Positions 1 through 8,461 of a stretch of DNA of 64,000 nucleotides are shown here, in pieces. The notes beneath the pieces were generated by a model. It ran no database searches and was not told the DNA's origin. It saw only the letters and a program-made list of their open reading frames with translations. The number at the start of each line of letters is the position of its first letter. The first letter of the stretch is position 1. The translations under genes were made by a program, and so were the position numbers. The DNA comes from JAWPMT01 sp965227935 (lineage in GTDB: Bacteria > Bacteroidota > Bacteroidia > Cytophagales > Cyclobacteriaceae). Location of the stretch: positions 1,860,001 to 1,924,000 of the forward strand of contig CBDDGS010000055.1 of the NCBI GenBank assembly GCA_965227935.1. The letters are read 5' to 3'.

Positions 1-272
1 ATAGTATTTCGAAAGAAGAACGGTACATAAGCCACCAACGTCAGGCGGTCGGTGAGGCCGTATTCTGCGTAGAGGCTCGTGATATAGACACCCGCTGTCT
101 TGATGTCCTGAATTTCACCCTCGGGAGAGTAGAAGGCGTCTGATACGATAAATGATTCCGCCAGTTTGAAATATCCGGTGCCGCGATCCTTGTGCCATGC
201 ACCCTGAGAAAATGCGGAGTAGCTGGCCATCGTGAACAGTATCGCAATGAGGAGGTTTGTAAATCTTGTCAT
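1..272 (-). CDS. Outer-membrane/secreted protein, N-terminal part only
   Basis: This is an open frame from the ATG at 270-272 that runs off the left edge of the window without a stop, so only about 90 residues are visible. It starts MTRFTNLLIAILFTMASYSA and continues FSQG, a clear signal peptide with cleavage expected near the SQG. After it comes an aromatic-rich, alternating pattern with phrases such as TGYFKLAESF, SLYAEYGLTDRLTLVAYVPF. That pattern, especially 'YAEYGLTDRLTL', is typical of Bacteroidota outer-membrane beta-barrel or porin-like proteins (MetA-like families). The substrate is unknown. It begins 24 bases after the stop of the DM13 lipoprotein gene on the same strand, so the two are probably co-transcribed. 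The reading as an outer-membrane barrel is inference from the signal peptide and composition. Confidence 0.7.
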   Translation of the reverse strand, partial: MTRFTNLLIAILFTMASYSAFSQGAWHKDRGTGYFKLAESFIVSDAFYSPEGEIQDIKTAGVYITSLYAEYGLTDRLTLVAYVPFFFRNT

Positions 273-296
273 TCTTGTAAAATCTTAAGGGAAACG

Positions 297-1250
297 CTAT
301 TCGAACTGACCGGTGCCAAATCCAACACCGAAGGGTTTGCAATAGACCAGCACATAATCGAAGTCTCCAAGGTCTACGGTAGAGGGCACGTTGTACGAAT
401 CGGCACCACTGGAGGATCGAAGAGGTCCAATTTCTACTCCACCACTTACGTTGGTCCTGTTATTGGAGAGATAGAGGTACAAGCCCGGCCCATTTTGAGC
501 GCTGAAATCTTCTGACAGCTGTAGTTTCAAATTGCCACTGACGGTAGCCGAGAGTACGGCCTCGCCACTGACGCGATAACCATTAAGCCCCTCCAGTTCA
601 GCTACCCGGGAGAGGCTTTCCTGAGTGCCAACGCGAAGCTGGAAGACGCCCTCTGCACCTTCACCGGAGACGAGGATATTGACGTCTCCCTCGTTGGAGG
701 TACTGGTTACCAAACCATCCTGATCGACCAAGGCGATTGTCTCGTTGCTGCTTTCCCACGTGAACGTCACTCCCTCCACCACGGTGCCGGAGGTTGTCAA
801 AGCACGTGCGGACAATTGGAGTGTGGTACCTGGTTCTACTACCGATACATCGCCCGGAGAGGTGATCTCAACCAGGGCGACAGATGTCGCATCATCCCTG
901 ACATTTACATTGATTGCGTCGCTAGTGACGCCAAAAGCACTGGCTTGAATTCTCGCACTACCGGAGCTTAGTGCTGTGAGCGTTCCATTTTCGTCGACCA
1001 TAGCCACTGCGGGGTTGTCACTTTGCCAGGAAGCTCCTTCCAGCAAAAAGGTACCTCCCAGATCACTGGATCCCTGAGTTTCCAGCTGGGCGGTCTCGCC
1101 CACCAGCTTGGCGAAGCTTCCATTCACAAAGGTCGCATCCTCCGGCGGCAATACTTCGAGGGCGATCAATGTGTCTTGTACTTCATCGGTGCCAATGCAG
1201 CCGTAAAGGAGCGCGACCAATCCGATGAAGTACCAATTCTTTGTTTTCAT
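297..1250 (-). CDS. Lipoprotein with two Ig-like (BIG2) repeats and a C-terminal DM13 domain
   Basis: The frame is open from 1310, but I start it at the ATG at 1250, which gives a clean lipoprotein signal MKTKNWYFIGLVALLYGC with the lipid-anchored Cys at residue 18. Two bacterial Ig-like repeats follow (about residues 28-115 and 125-210), recognisable by the phrases WQSDNPAVAMVDENGTLTAL and WESSNETIALVDQDGLVT. The last ~100 residues look like a DM13 domain: the line SYNVPSTVDLGDFDYVLVYC followed by KPFGVGFG carries the conserved Cys and the aromatic/glycine pattern of that family. DM13 domains have been proposed to act in redox or electron transfer, but the biochemical role is unsettled. A dyad at 1305-1325 lies just upstream, and a putative outer-membrane protein gene follows directly. 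Surface-exposed adhesion or redox display is inference. Confidence 0.8.
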   Translation of the reverse strand: MKTKNWYFIGLVALLYGCIGTDEVQDTLIALEVLPPEDATFVNGSFAKLVGETAQLETQGSSDLGGTFLLEGASWQSDNPAVAMVDENGTLTALSSGSARIQASAFGVTSDAINVNVRDDATSVALVEITSPGDVSVVEPGTTLQLSARALTTSGTVVEGVTFTWESSNETIALVDQDGLVTSTSNEGDVNILVSGEGAEGVFQLRVGTQESLSRVAELEGLNGYRVSGEAVLSATVSGNLKLQLSEDFSAQNGPGLYLYLSNNRTNVSGGVEIGPLRSSSGADSYNVPSTVDLGDFDYVLVYCKPFGVGFGTGQFE

Positions 1251-1304
1251 GAGTAGATTCTTTTTATGACAGTCTCGGGAGCCATGCATGTAGGGCACCT
1301 TTTC

Positions 1305-1325
1305 TATCATGTGACACTCATGATA
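1305..1325. promoter_or_regulatory. Perfect 7-7-7 dyad upstream of the DM13 lipoprotein gene
   Basis: Half-sites TATCATG (1305-1311) and CATGATA (1319-1325) are exact inverted repeats around the 7-base spacer TGACACT. The site sits 55 bases upstream of the chosen ATG at 1250, in the 154-base gap between lptD and the lipoprotein gene. Geometry and position suit a dimeric repressor or activator site; the protein is unknown. Confidence 0.4.
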
Positions 1326-1404
1326 CTGGTAGAAGTGAAAAGGGGTTGTTTGGATAAAGTCTTGTAGCTGACCTATGTCTTATTCTCGATCGAATTCGCG
1401 GCAG

Positions 1405-4164
1405 CTAGAAGGAATCCAGGAAGTTTCTGCGTCGTTCGATCTTCAATTCCTGCAGGAGAGTAGCTCGTGGGCGAATGCTCAGATTAAACGACTGGTAGCG
1501 GCCAAAGGGCACAACGCTGAACTGCAGCGTCCAGCAGTGCAGATCCCTGCTGACGGAGATTCGGGTCGTCGTGAATTCTTTTTGCTCGATGTCATAGCCG
1601 GAGTTGAAACTAATCTGTGTTTTCGGAGTGAGGGCGAGCGATCCATTGAATGAGAGGGTCTGGGTGATGCGAGGATCCTCGAAGCCTCGTTGCGTCCGTC
1701 TGATGGAGTAATTGGCACTCAAACGCCAGGGGAGGTTGAAGTCGATGTACTCGTCGGGATTGTTTCTAATGGCCTCAATTTCCTCGGGATCAGCGAAGGG
1801 TGGAGCCATATTCGGATCGTCAAAAATGCTGGTCGTGGATCTATCGAGGAAGTCCGTTTCTTCTTCCTCCTCGTCTTCATCGCCGCCCTTGCGTTTAAAG
1901 GTCTGGGGGCTTAGGCTGAGGCTCATGTTGGCTCCTACGTTAGTGAGCTGACCTAGTCCCTGGCCATTGTCCCAGGCAAAGCTGTTCACGCGTCTTTGTT
2001 GTACAGTTCTCGTCCCCGTAGAAGAGGTGCTCTCACTAATGAGTTCGTAGATGTAAGGGTCGATCTGCCCGTTGAGGTTGATACTGAGAGCCCGGTTGAA
2101 AAATGAAGTCCGGGCACTCCAGCTGATGTTCGACAGCTGAAAGGAGTCCGCCGCAAAATTGTAGCCCGTATTCATCGACAGGTTGTCGAAGATTTTGATC
2201 TTTTTGAATTGTGTGCTGTCTTCTTTGTCCCGGACCTTCATTTCCAGGTTATTCGTCAGATTGAAACCCACGCTCCGGCTTTCCCCAGAGGGTGGTGAGC
2301 CAAATGCGAAGCCCTCATACTTGCTCAGCCTCCTTGTATTGCCCAGACTATCGATCTGCACGTCCGTGTACACACCTTTGCCGGGTTCGCCGAAATTGGG
2401 ATTGTAAGTGAAGGAGATACTTGGAGTGATGACGTGGCGGATGGCTTCTATTTTCTTGCCCTTGATGAAGTAGGTACCGTAGACGATCGTGTTCATCGAG
2501 GCGCCTGATCTCCAGGACCCTGCGCGGCTGAAGGTATTTACCGTATCGACGCGAACACCATTCAGTTCCTCATCGTATTCATACTTCAGCTCTTTGGGGT
2601 ACCACAATTCCTGGTAATTGAAGCTCGGTGAAATGGTGAAATGCTTCATAAGCGTGAACGAAGTAGAGATCGGTATGGAGTGGCGGCCGCCAATCTTTGA
2701 TCTGCCCAGCACCTCATCAAATTCTTTGAAGAATTCAAGTGTACTATCGGCCTTCGGGTCGGCATTGACTACCCAGGTGGGAGTGGATACGGGCGCATTT
2801 GAGAGCTCATTCCTCGCCACGAAATTGTGGCTGAGGTTCAGCTTGGCCAGAACGCTGTTGGGGTCATTCGTCAACTTCTTGAACGGATTGACACGGTTGA
2901 CATTGAGGGTCATGTCAGGTAGTGTGACGTTCATGATGCCAGTGGAGATATTCTGATTTTGTCGGAGACCCAGATTCAAGCTTCCCCATCGGAAACGTGT
3001 CCTATAGCTGGCGTTGGAGGTGAACTGGGCATTGATACTTCGCTCAAAATCCTGATTTACTAGGTTGTTGTTTTCGTTGTAAGTGGAGGTACCGGCAGAG
3101 ACGGCGGCACTAAAGCTCGAGGGTCCGCGTGTTTCAGGTGTGTGACTCCATCGGATCCACATGTCGTTGACTTTTGTTCCCCCCTCCACGTCGTCGGTGA
3201 TTGTCCGGTTGAATGAGTAGGAAAAACTGCCACTGTAGCTATAGCGCTTCTTGTATCGACTCGATAGGTTGAACCCTGCACCTCCGCGAGAATAGATGTC
3301 GACTGTCGCACTCAGATCGATATAGTCGCTGATGGCCCAGTAGTACCCACCATTGCGTAGGTAGAACCCACGCCGCCGCTCTTCACCATATGTGGGGAAC
3401 AGGACGCCGGATACTTTCGTCTTGGGCTGGGGAAACATACCGAAGGGCAGTGCCAAAGGTGTGAAGATAGATTTCTTCTCTGTGGACCGAAACTTGAGTA
3501 CAAAAGGGCCGGAGACTACCTTGTTGCCGGGAATAAGCTTCAGTTTGCTTGATTCGATGTAGAAATGTGGATCGCTCAGATTGCACGTGGTGTAGCGAGC
3601 ACGGGTGATGAAGAGCTCATCCTTTTCATTTTTCTTGACTTGCTCTCCATGCATGAAGGCTCCGTCCTGCTCCGTGATCACACCCTGGATCGAAGCACGT
3701 TTATTTTTGAAGTTGTAGACGATGTTGTCGGTTTCATAAATGTCTGACCCATCAGAAAATACGGGTTTACCCACTTTATTGCCCGTGGAGTCTGACACAT
3801 AGACCGACTTGATCACTTGTGACTGCCAGTTGACGTCCGTTTTCTCAGCTTCCAGTGTGATTTCGCCATAATCGACATGGGTTTGCCCATACATCACAAT
3901 AGACTGACTCTTCAAATCGAAATAAATGGAGTCTTTGGCGTTATAGTTGATAGTAGTCTCTATGTCAGAATCCGCTGCTTGAATACCGGACTGGACACGG
4001 GATCCAAATCTGCCGGAATCCAGCTGGAAAGAGGTGTCTGCGATACTATCAGCTGGAAGGATTTGAGCGAGAGAATCCAGGGATTCTTGCGAGAGAGAAT
4101 CTGATTGTGCGGAACTAGAATAGAAAAGGAAGATGAAAAACCCTAAACAAGCAAGTCGCCTCAA
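1405..4164 (-). CDS. lptD: LPS-assembly outer-membrane protein LptD (Bacteroidota type)
   Basis: LptD is the outer-membrane translocon that inserts lipopolysaccharide into the outer leaflet. The 919-residue product starts with a signal peptide (cleavage near SSAQS). An OstA/LptA-like periplasmic domain follows at about residues 85-220, with phrases such as IVMYGQTHVDYGEITLEAEK. The rest is a long beta-barrel with short aromatic strands. A Cys in ARYTTCNLSDPHFYIES and another near the C-terminus in DLHCWTLQF are placed where LptD proteins form disulfides between periplasmic domain and barrel. An acidic stretch (GGDEDEEEEETDFLDR) sits in a loop. The initiation codon is TTG at 4164, five bases after a GGAGG motif, which is an unusually good Shine-Dalgarno site here. 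It is divergent from the amidase gene with 81 bases between them. Other LPS genes (lpxB, hldD) are also in this window. Confidence 0.9.
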   Translation of the reverse strand: MRRLACLGFFIFLFYSSSAQSDSLSQESLDSLAQILPADSIADTSFQLDSGRFGSRVQSGIQAADSDIETTINYNAKDSIYFDLKSQSIVMYGQTHVDYGEITLEAEKTDVNWQSQVIKSVYVSDSTGNKVGKPVFSDGSDIYETDNIVYNFKNKRASIQGVITEQDGAFMHGEQVKKNEKDELFITRARYTTCNLSDPHFYIESSKLKLIPGNKVVSGPFVLKFRSTEKKSIFTPLALPFGMFPQPKTKVSGVLFPTYGEERRRGFYLRNGGYYWAISDYIDLSATVDIYSRGGAGFNLSSRYKKRYSYSGSFSYSFNRTITDDVEGGTKVNDMWIRWSHTPETRGPSSFSAAVSAGTSTYNENNNLVNQDFERSINAQFTSNASYRTRFRWGSLNLGLRQNQNISTGIMNVTLPDMTLNVNRVNPFKKLTNDPNSVLAKLNLSHNFVARNELSNAPVSTPTWVVNADPKADSTLEFFKEFDEVLGRSKIGGRHSIPISTSFTLMKHFTISPSFNYQELWYPKELKYEYDEELNGVRVDTVNTFSRAGSWRSGASMNTIVYGTYFIKGKKIEAIRHVITPSISFTYNPNFGEPGKGVYTDVQIDSLGNTRRLSKYEGFAFGSPPSGESRSVGFNLTNNLEMKVRDKEDSTQFKKIKIFDNLSMNTGYNFAADSFQLSNISWSARTSFFNRALSINLNGQIDPYIYELISESTSSTGTRTVQQRRVNSFAWDNGQGLGQLTNVGANMSLSLSPQTFKRKGGDEDEEEEETDFLDRSTTSIFDDPNMAPPFADPEEIEAIRNNPDEYIDFNLPWRLSANYSIRRTQRGFEDPRITQTLSFNGSLALTPKTQISFNSGYDIEQKEFTTTRISVSRDLHCWTLQFSVVPFGRYQSFNLSIRPRATLLQELKIERRRNFLDSF

Positions 4165-4245
4165 GCAGTCCTCCGATTTTAATTTTGGGGAAAATTGTAC
4201 AATTTTGTGTAAAACTATCGCATTTTACTATACAACTAGGGTAAA

Positions 4246-5025
4246 GTGAGGAATATTGCGATACTGATGTTGTTTTCCTTCGTGCTGCTTCTTGCATCGT
4301 TTACAACCACCGAGAAGCCCAGCACAATTATCTCTACTATCGTACTCGATCCAGGTCATGGCGGCAGGGATCCTGGCACCAGTGGGAGCATGTCCAGAGA
4401 GAAGGATATTGCACTTTCCATCTCCAAGCACCTTGGACGTATCATCGAAGAGAATATGGAGGGAGTCAAGGTATTGTACACCCGAGACGATGACAGCTTC
4501 CCCAGCCTTCATGAGCGCTCCAATTTTGCCAATCGCAACGCTGCAGATCTCTTTATTTCCGTTCACTGCAATTGGATCGGTAATCCCCGGGTCTATGGTA
4601 CAGAGACGTACGTCATGGGCTTGCACAAGACTGACGAGAATTTTGAGGTGGCCCGACGGGAAAATGCGGTCATTCTGCAGGAGGAAAACTATGAAGAAAA
4701 CTACGAGGGATTTGATCCTAATTCCCCGGAATCGTACATTTTCCTGACTCTGCAGCAGAGCGCCTATCAGGAGAGCAGCGTTCACCTTGCCGAGAGCATC
4801 GAACGCCAACTCGGCACTCGTGCCGGACGCAAGAGCCGGGGTGTGAAGTCTGCCGGCTTCTACGTACTCTTCAATACTACCATGCCCAGCGTGCTCGTTG
4901 AAACGGGCTATTTGAGCAATTCAAAAGAGGAGCTTGACCTTAATGATGATCTGAAACAACGCTATATTGCGTCAGGGATTTTCAGAGCAGTCCGCGATTA
5001 CAAAAAAGAAGTAGAATCAAATTAG
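4246..5025 (+). CDS. N-acetylmuramoyl-L-alanine amidase (Amidase_3)
   Basis: The product is a zinc amidase that cuts the bond between N-acetylmuramic acid and the stem peptide of peptidoglycan in the periplasm. It has an N-terminal hydrophobic signal (residues 1-18). The Amidase_3 fold follows, with its zinc ligands visible: His38 in LDPGHGGRDPG, Glu52 in SREKDIAL and His107 in DLFISVHCNW. The catalytic Glu219 is in VLVETGYLSN. At 259 residues it is a single-domain enzyme without SPOR or LysM parts. The start is GTG at 4246; the ATG at 4267 is an alternative that leaves a shorter signal. It is divergent from lptD and is followed after 8 bases by an MCE-family gene, so it probably heads an operon reaching to about 8461. 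Confidence 0.88.
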   Translation: MRNIAILMLFSFVLLLASFTTTEKPSTIISTIVLDPGHGGRDPGTSGSMSREKDIALSISKHLGRIIEENMEGVKVLYTRDDDSFPSLHERSNFANRNAADLFISVHCNWIGNPRVYGTETYVMGLHKTDENFEVARRENAVILQEENYEENYEGFDPNSPESYIFLTLQQSAYQESSVHLAESIERQLGTRAGRKSRGVKSAGFYVLFNTTMPSVLVETGYLSNSKEELDLNDDLKQRYIASGIFRAVRDYKKEVESN

Positions 5026-5033
5026 GACATTAA

Positions 5034-5951
5034 GTGTCAAAAGAAGTACGCATTGGAATCATTGCAGTCGTATCGGGTGTCATCTTATACTATGGATTCA
5101 ACTTCCTGAAGGGCAGTGATGTACTTTCCAAAAACAACTACTATTTCGCAGTCTACAACAACGTCGGCAGTCTAGCTACTTCCAATCTGGTCAAGATCAA
5201 CGGAGTACCTGTGGGACGGGTCACCCGCATCGACTTATTGCAAGCTGCCACGAACAAGGTGCTGGTAGAATTTGACGTTCGCGAAAACATCATCCTCGGC
5301 GAGGGTACCGTTGCTGAGTTGACCTCTGATTTATTGGGAGGGACATCGATCATCTTATTTGCCGGCGATCTCTCGAAGCCGATGAATTCAGGGGACACCA
5401 TTACTTCACGAGTGGACAAGGGCCTCGAAGAGATCCTCGAAAGTGCCCGCCCCGTTGCTAATAATCTCAATATTGTGATGAACAAGTTGGACGCATTACT
5501 GGAAGAATTTCAGGGCATCGGTGACCAGCTCAAGCAGACCGTATCCAAAGTCGACACCACACTCATGATCGTGAATGGTACGCTCTACGCTACAACAGGG
5601 ACGATGGACGAAAGCAAGATTCTCATCCAAAACATCAACGATAGGATAGACCAGTTGGAGCCACTGCTGGCCGGTGCTGATACGCTGGTAAGTTCTCTCA
5701 ACTCTGAAGCTGTCAGTACCCTCGAAGAGATCCAGCGCCTCACCTCGCAGCTTAGCACCCTGGTGGAAGGTCTCAATGCTGGCGAGGGAACTGTCGGGAA
5801 ATTCCTGAAGGACGACTCACTTTACAACAGCCTCAATATCCTACTCGTGGACATGGATAGCCTTGTCAATCATTTCAACAATTACCCCAAAGACTTCTTG
5901 AAGCCGCTGGGTCGAAAGAACAAGAAACTGAAGGGCGTCTCCAACGACTAA
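5034..5951 (+). CDS. MCE/MlaD-family lipid-transport protein
   Basis: MCE proteins form hexameric rings that carry phospholipids between inner and outer membrane. Residues 7-25 (IGIIAVVSGVILYYGFNFL) form one N-terminal transmembrane anchor. A single MCE domain covers about residues 36-115 (VGSLATSNLVKINGVPVGRV, then DLLGGTSIILF). The remainder is helical and Leu-rich, compatible with the needle or coiled-coil tail seen in single-MCE proteins. The start is GTG at 5034. The usual MlaE permease and MlaF ATPase genes are not beside it; instead it lies between an amidase gene and an acyl-CoA carboxylase gene. Co-transcription with the amidase is likely (8-base gap). The family call is firm; the lipid substrate is not visible. 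Confidence 0.87.
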   Translation: MSKEVRIGIIAVVSGVILYYGFNFLKGSDVLSKNNYYFAVYNNVGSLATSNLVKINGVPVGRVTRIDLLQAATNKVLVEFDVRENIILGEGTVAELTSDLLGGTSIILFAGDLSKPMNSGDTITSRVDKGLEEILESARPVANNLNIVMNKLDALLEEFQGIGDQLKQTVSKVDTTLMIVNGTLYATTGTMDESKILIQNINDRIDQLEPLLAGADTLVSSLNSEAVSTLEEIQRLTSQLSTLVEGLNAGEGTVGKFLKDDSLYNSLNILLVDMDSLVNHFNNYPKDFLKPLGRKNKKLKGVSND

Positions 5952-5970
5952 TGAGGGGGTAGGGCATCCA

Positions 5971-7611
5971 ATGGATATCAACTTCAATCGCAACGAAGAC
6001 GAAAACAAGCAACTCATCTCACGCCTTGATCATGAGCTGGAAAAGGTCCGGGCTGGTGGCGGTGAGAAGAAGATCGCCTCTCAACACAAGAAGGGAAAGC
6101 TCACGGCCAGGGAGCGGATTGCCTATTTGATCGATGAAGGCACGGAATTGCTGGAGATTGGAGCCTTGGCCGCACATGACATGTACCAGGAGCAGGGCGG
6201 ATGTCCTTCGGCGGGAGTGGTGACAGGCATTGGCTATGTGTCCGGTCGCCAGTGTGTCATTGTCGCCAATGATGCCACTGTAAAGGCGGGTGCGTGGTTT
6301 CCAATGACAGCCAAGAAAAACCTCAGGGCTCAGGAAGTTGCGATGGAAAATCGCCTACCCATCATCTACCTCGTAGATAGTGCGGGTGTATTCCTGCCTA
6401 TGCAGGATGAGATCTTTCCCGACAAGGAGCATTTTGGTCGTCAGTTTAGGAATAATGCGTGGATGTCCTCTCACGGCATCGTGCAGGTGGCCGCGATCAT
6501 GGGTAGCTGCGTGGCAGGTGGCGCGTATCTACCGATCATGTCTGACGAAGCCATGATCGTAGACAAGACAGGAAGCATTTTCCTTGCAGGTAGTTATCTG
6601 GTGAAAGCCGCCGTCGGGGAGGTGATCGACAATGAGACGCTGGGAGGTGCGACTACTCACTGTGAGATCTCTGGTGTGACGGATAATAAGTACGAGACGG
6701 ATGAGGCCTGCCTCGACGCCATAAAACGGATCTTCGACAAGATCGGCGCTCCCGAAGATGCTGGATTTGATCGAAAGGAGCCGCAGCCACCAGCGAAGGA
6801 TGAGAACGAGATCTATGGCCTGTTTCCGCCCAATCGCTCACAGCAATACGACATGCTTGACATCATCCATCGACTGGTAGATGGTTCGGAGTTTGACGAG
6901 TATAAACAAGACTATGGCCAAACCCTGGTCTGTGGTCTCGGCAGAGTGGACGGATGGGCGGTAGGCATTGTGGCCAACCAGCGAAAGGTCGTCCAAGCCA
7001 AAAAATCTGGTGGCGGCAAGGAGATGCAAATGGGTGGCGTGATCTACTCGGATTCGGCCGACAAAGCTGCCCGATTTATCATGAACTGCAACCAGCGCAA
7101 GATTCCTCTGATCTTCCTGCATGACGTCAATGGTTTCATGGTAGGGAGCCGGTCGGAGCACGGAGGTATCATCAAGGACGGCGCCAAGATGGTCAATGCT
7201 GTAGCCAACTCTGTGGTGCCCAAAATCAGTTTTGTCCTCGGGAGCTCGTATGGTGCGGGCAACTATGCGATGTGTGGCAAGGCTTATGATCCAAAGTTGA
7301 TATATGCATGGCCTACCGCTGAAATTGCTGTGATGAGCGGCAACTCGGCGGCAAAGACGTTACTGCAAATAAAGTTGGCGGGGTTAGAGGCCAAAGGGGA
7401 AGAGATCAGTGACGAGGAGAAAGAGAAGATGCTGGACAAGATCAAGTCCTCGTACGACGAGAAGATCAGCCCCTATTATGCCGCCTCGCGCCTTTGGGTG
7501 GACGGCATCATTGACCCATTGGAGACGCGCCGGGTCATATCTGAGGGAATCAAGGCCGCCAATCAGTCACCACCTGACAGGCCATTTAATGTAGGAGTAA
7601 TTCAAACGTGA
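5971..7611 (+). CDS. Acyl-CoA carboxylase carboxyltransferase (beta) subunit, MCC-like
   Basis: This is the biotin-dependent carboxyltransferase subunit that moves carboxyl from carboxybiotin to an acyl-CoA. The 546-residue length and both crotonase-like halves are complete. The N-half shows KGKLTARERIAYLIDEGTE and GSCVAGGAYLPIMSDEAMIV, the C-half shows GSSYGAGNYAMCGKAYDPK and WPTAEIAVM. The phrases TGSIFLAGSYLVKAAVGE and MCGKAYDP resemble 3-methylcrotonyl-CoA carboxylase beta more than propionyl-CoA carboxylase, which would place it in leucine breakdown. Substrate choice by eye is uncertain. No biotin carboxylase or biotin carrier gene lies in the window, so the alpha subunit must be encoded elsewhere. 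The gene starts 19 bases after the MCE gene and ends 4 bases before the next one. Confidence 0.88.
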   Translation: MDINFNRNEDENKQLISRLDHELEKVRAGGGEKKIASQHKKGKLTARERIAYLIDEGTELLEIGALAAHDMYQEQGGCPSAGVVTGIGYVSGRQCVIVANDATVKAGAWFPMTAKKNLRAQEVAMENRLPIIYLVDSAGVFLPMQDEIFPDKEHFGRQFRNNAWMSSHGIVQVAAIMGSCVAGGAYLPIMSDEAMIVDKTGSIFLAGSYLVKAAVGEVIDNETLGGATTHCEISGVTDNKYETDEACLDAIKRIFDKIGAPEDAGFDRKEPQPPAKDENEIYGLFPPNRSQQYDMLDIIHRLVDGSEFDEYKQDYGQTLVCGLGRVDGWAVGIVANQRKVVQAKKSGGGKEMQMGGVIYSDSADKAARFIMNCNQRKIPLIFLHDVNGFMVGSRSEHGGIIKDGAKMVNAVANSVVPKISFVLGSSYGAGNYAMCGKAYDPKLIYAWPTAEIAVMSGNSAAKTLLQIKLAGLEAKGEEISDEEKEKMLDKIKSSYDEKISPYYAASRLWVDGIIDPLETRRVISEGIKAANQSPPDRPFNVGVIQT

Positions 7612-7615
7612 TTGA

Positions 7616-8461
7616 ATGAAGGAATCGGAGCTCAAGGCGCTGGTGGTGCTATTGGATGATGAGGATGCGGAGGTGGTATCGCACGTCGAGGACAAGATCA
7701 GGTCGCAAGGCACGGGGATCATCCCGTTCCTCGAGCAAGAGTGGGAGACGAATTTTAACCCTACCCTGCAGCGTAGGCTGGAAGATCTTATCCACCTACT
7801 GCAATTTGAGCTTCTGCAGGAACGGCTCTCTGCATGGAGTGATGGTGATCAGGAAGACCTACTCGAAGTACTTTGGCTTATCAGCACTTATCAATATCCC
7901 GACCTTGATTATCAGGACTTATCCCAGCAACTGGAGCAGCTGTACATAGAGACCTGGCGTGAGTTGAAAGATGGCCTTTCGCCATTTGATCAGGTGAAGA
8001 TCATCAACAGCGTCCTGTTTGACAGATTCAAGTTTCGAGCCAACACCAAGAACTTTCACTCACCCGCCAACTCCATGATCAATTCGGTACTGGAGAGCAA
8101 GCGCGGCAATCCGATATCCTTGAGCGCCATCTATTTACTCATCGGTCAGAAGCTCCGTCTGCCAATCTACGGCGTCAACCTACCCAACCTCTTCATTCTC
8201 ACCTATAAGAGTGATCAGCTGCAGTTTTACATCAATACGTTCAATAGGGGCCTCATTTTTTCGAGAGACGACATTGTCAACTACATTGAGCATTTGCAGC
8301 TGCCGTTGAAGGACGCGTATTTTCAGCCGTGCTCACACCTGGAAATAGCCGTGCGATTTCTGCGAAATCTGGTAGTATCGTTTGAAAAACTGGGGGAATA
8401 TCAGAAAAGCGATGAGGTTAAAAACCTGCTGCTCGCTTTGGGCGAATCTCACCTCGAGTAG
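7616..8461 (+). CDS. SirB1-like protein with transglutaminase-like core (Transglut_core2)
   Basis: The 281-residue product matches the SirB1/Transglut_core2 pattern. A helical N-terminal part is followed by NSVLFDRFKFRANTKNFHSP and the characteristic SVLESKRGNPISLSAIYLLI. After that comes LRLPIYGVNLPNLFIL and a C-terminal helical repeat (SHLEIAVRFLRNLVVSFEKL). In this family the usual transglutaminase catalytic Cys is often not conserved, and none is evident in the ISLSAIYLL segment here, so enzymatic activity is doubtful. The protein appears cytosolic and has no signal peptide. It follows the carboxylase gene by 4 bases and its 3' end overlaps the convergent histidine kinase gene by 13 bases. 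The function is unknown beyond the family name. Confidence 0.78.
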   Translation: MKESELKALVVLLDDEDAEVVSHVEDKIRSQGTGIIPFLEQEWETNFNPTLQRRLEDLIHLLQFELLQERLSAWSDGDQEDLLEVLWLISTYQYPDLDYQDLSQQLEQLYIETWRELKDGLSPFDQVKIINSVLFDRFKFRANTKNFHSPANSMINSVLESKRGNPISLSAIYLLIGQKLRLPIYGVNLPNLFILTYKSDQLQFYINTFNRGLIFSRDDIVNYIEHLQLPLKDAYFQPCSHLEIAVRFLRNLVVSFEKLGEYQKSDEVKNLLLALGESHLE

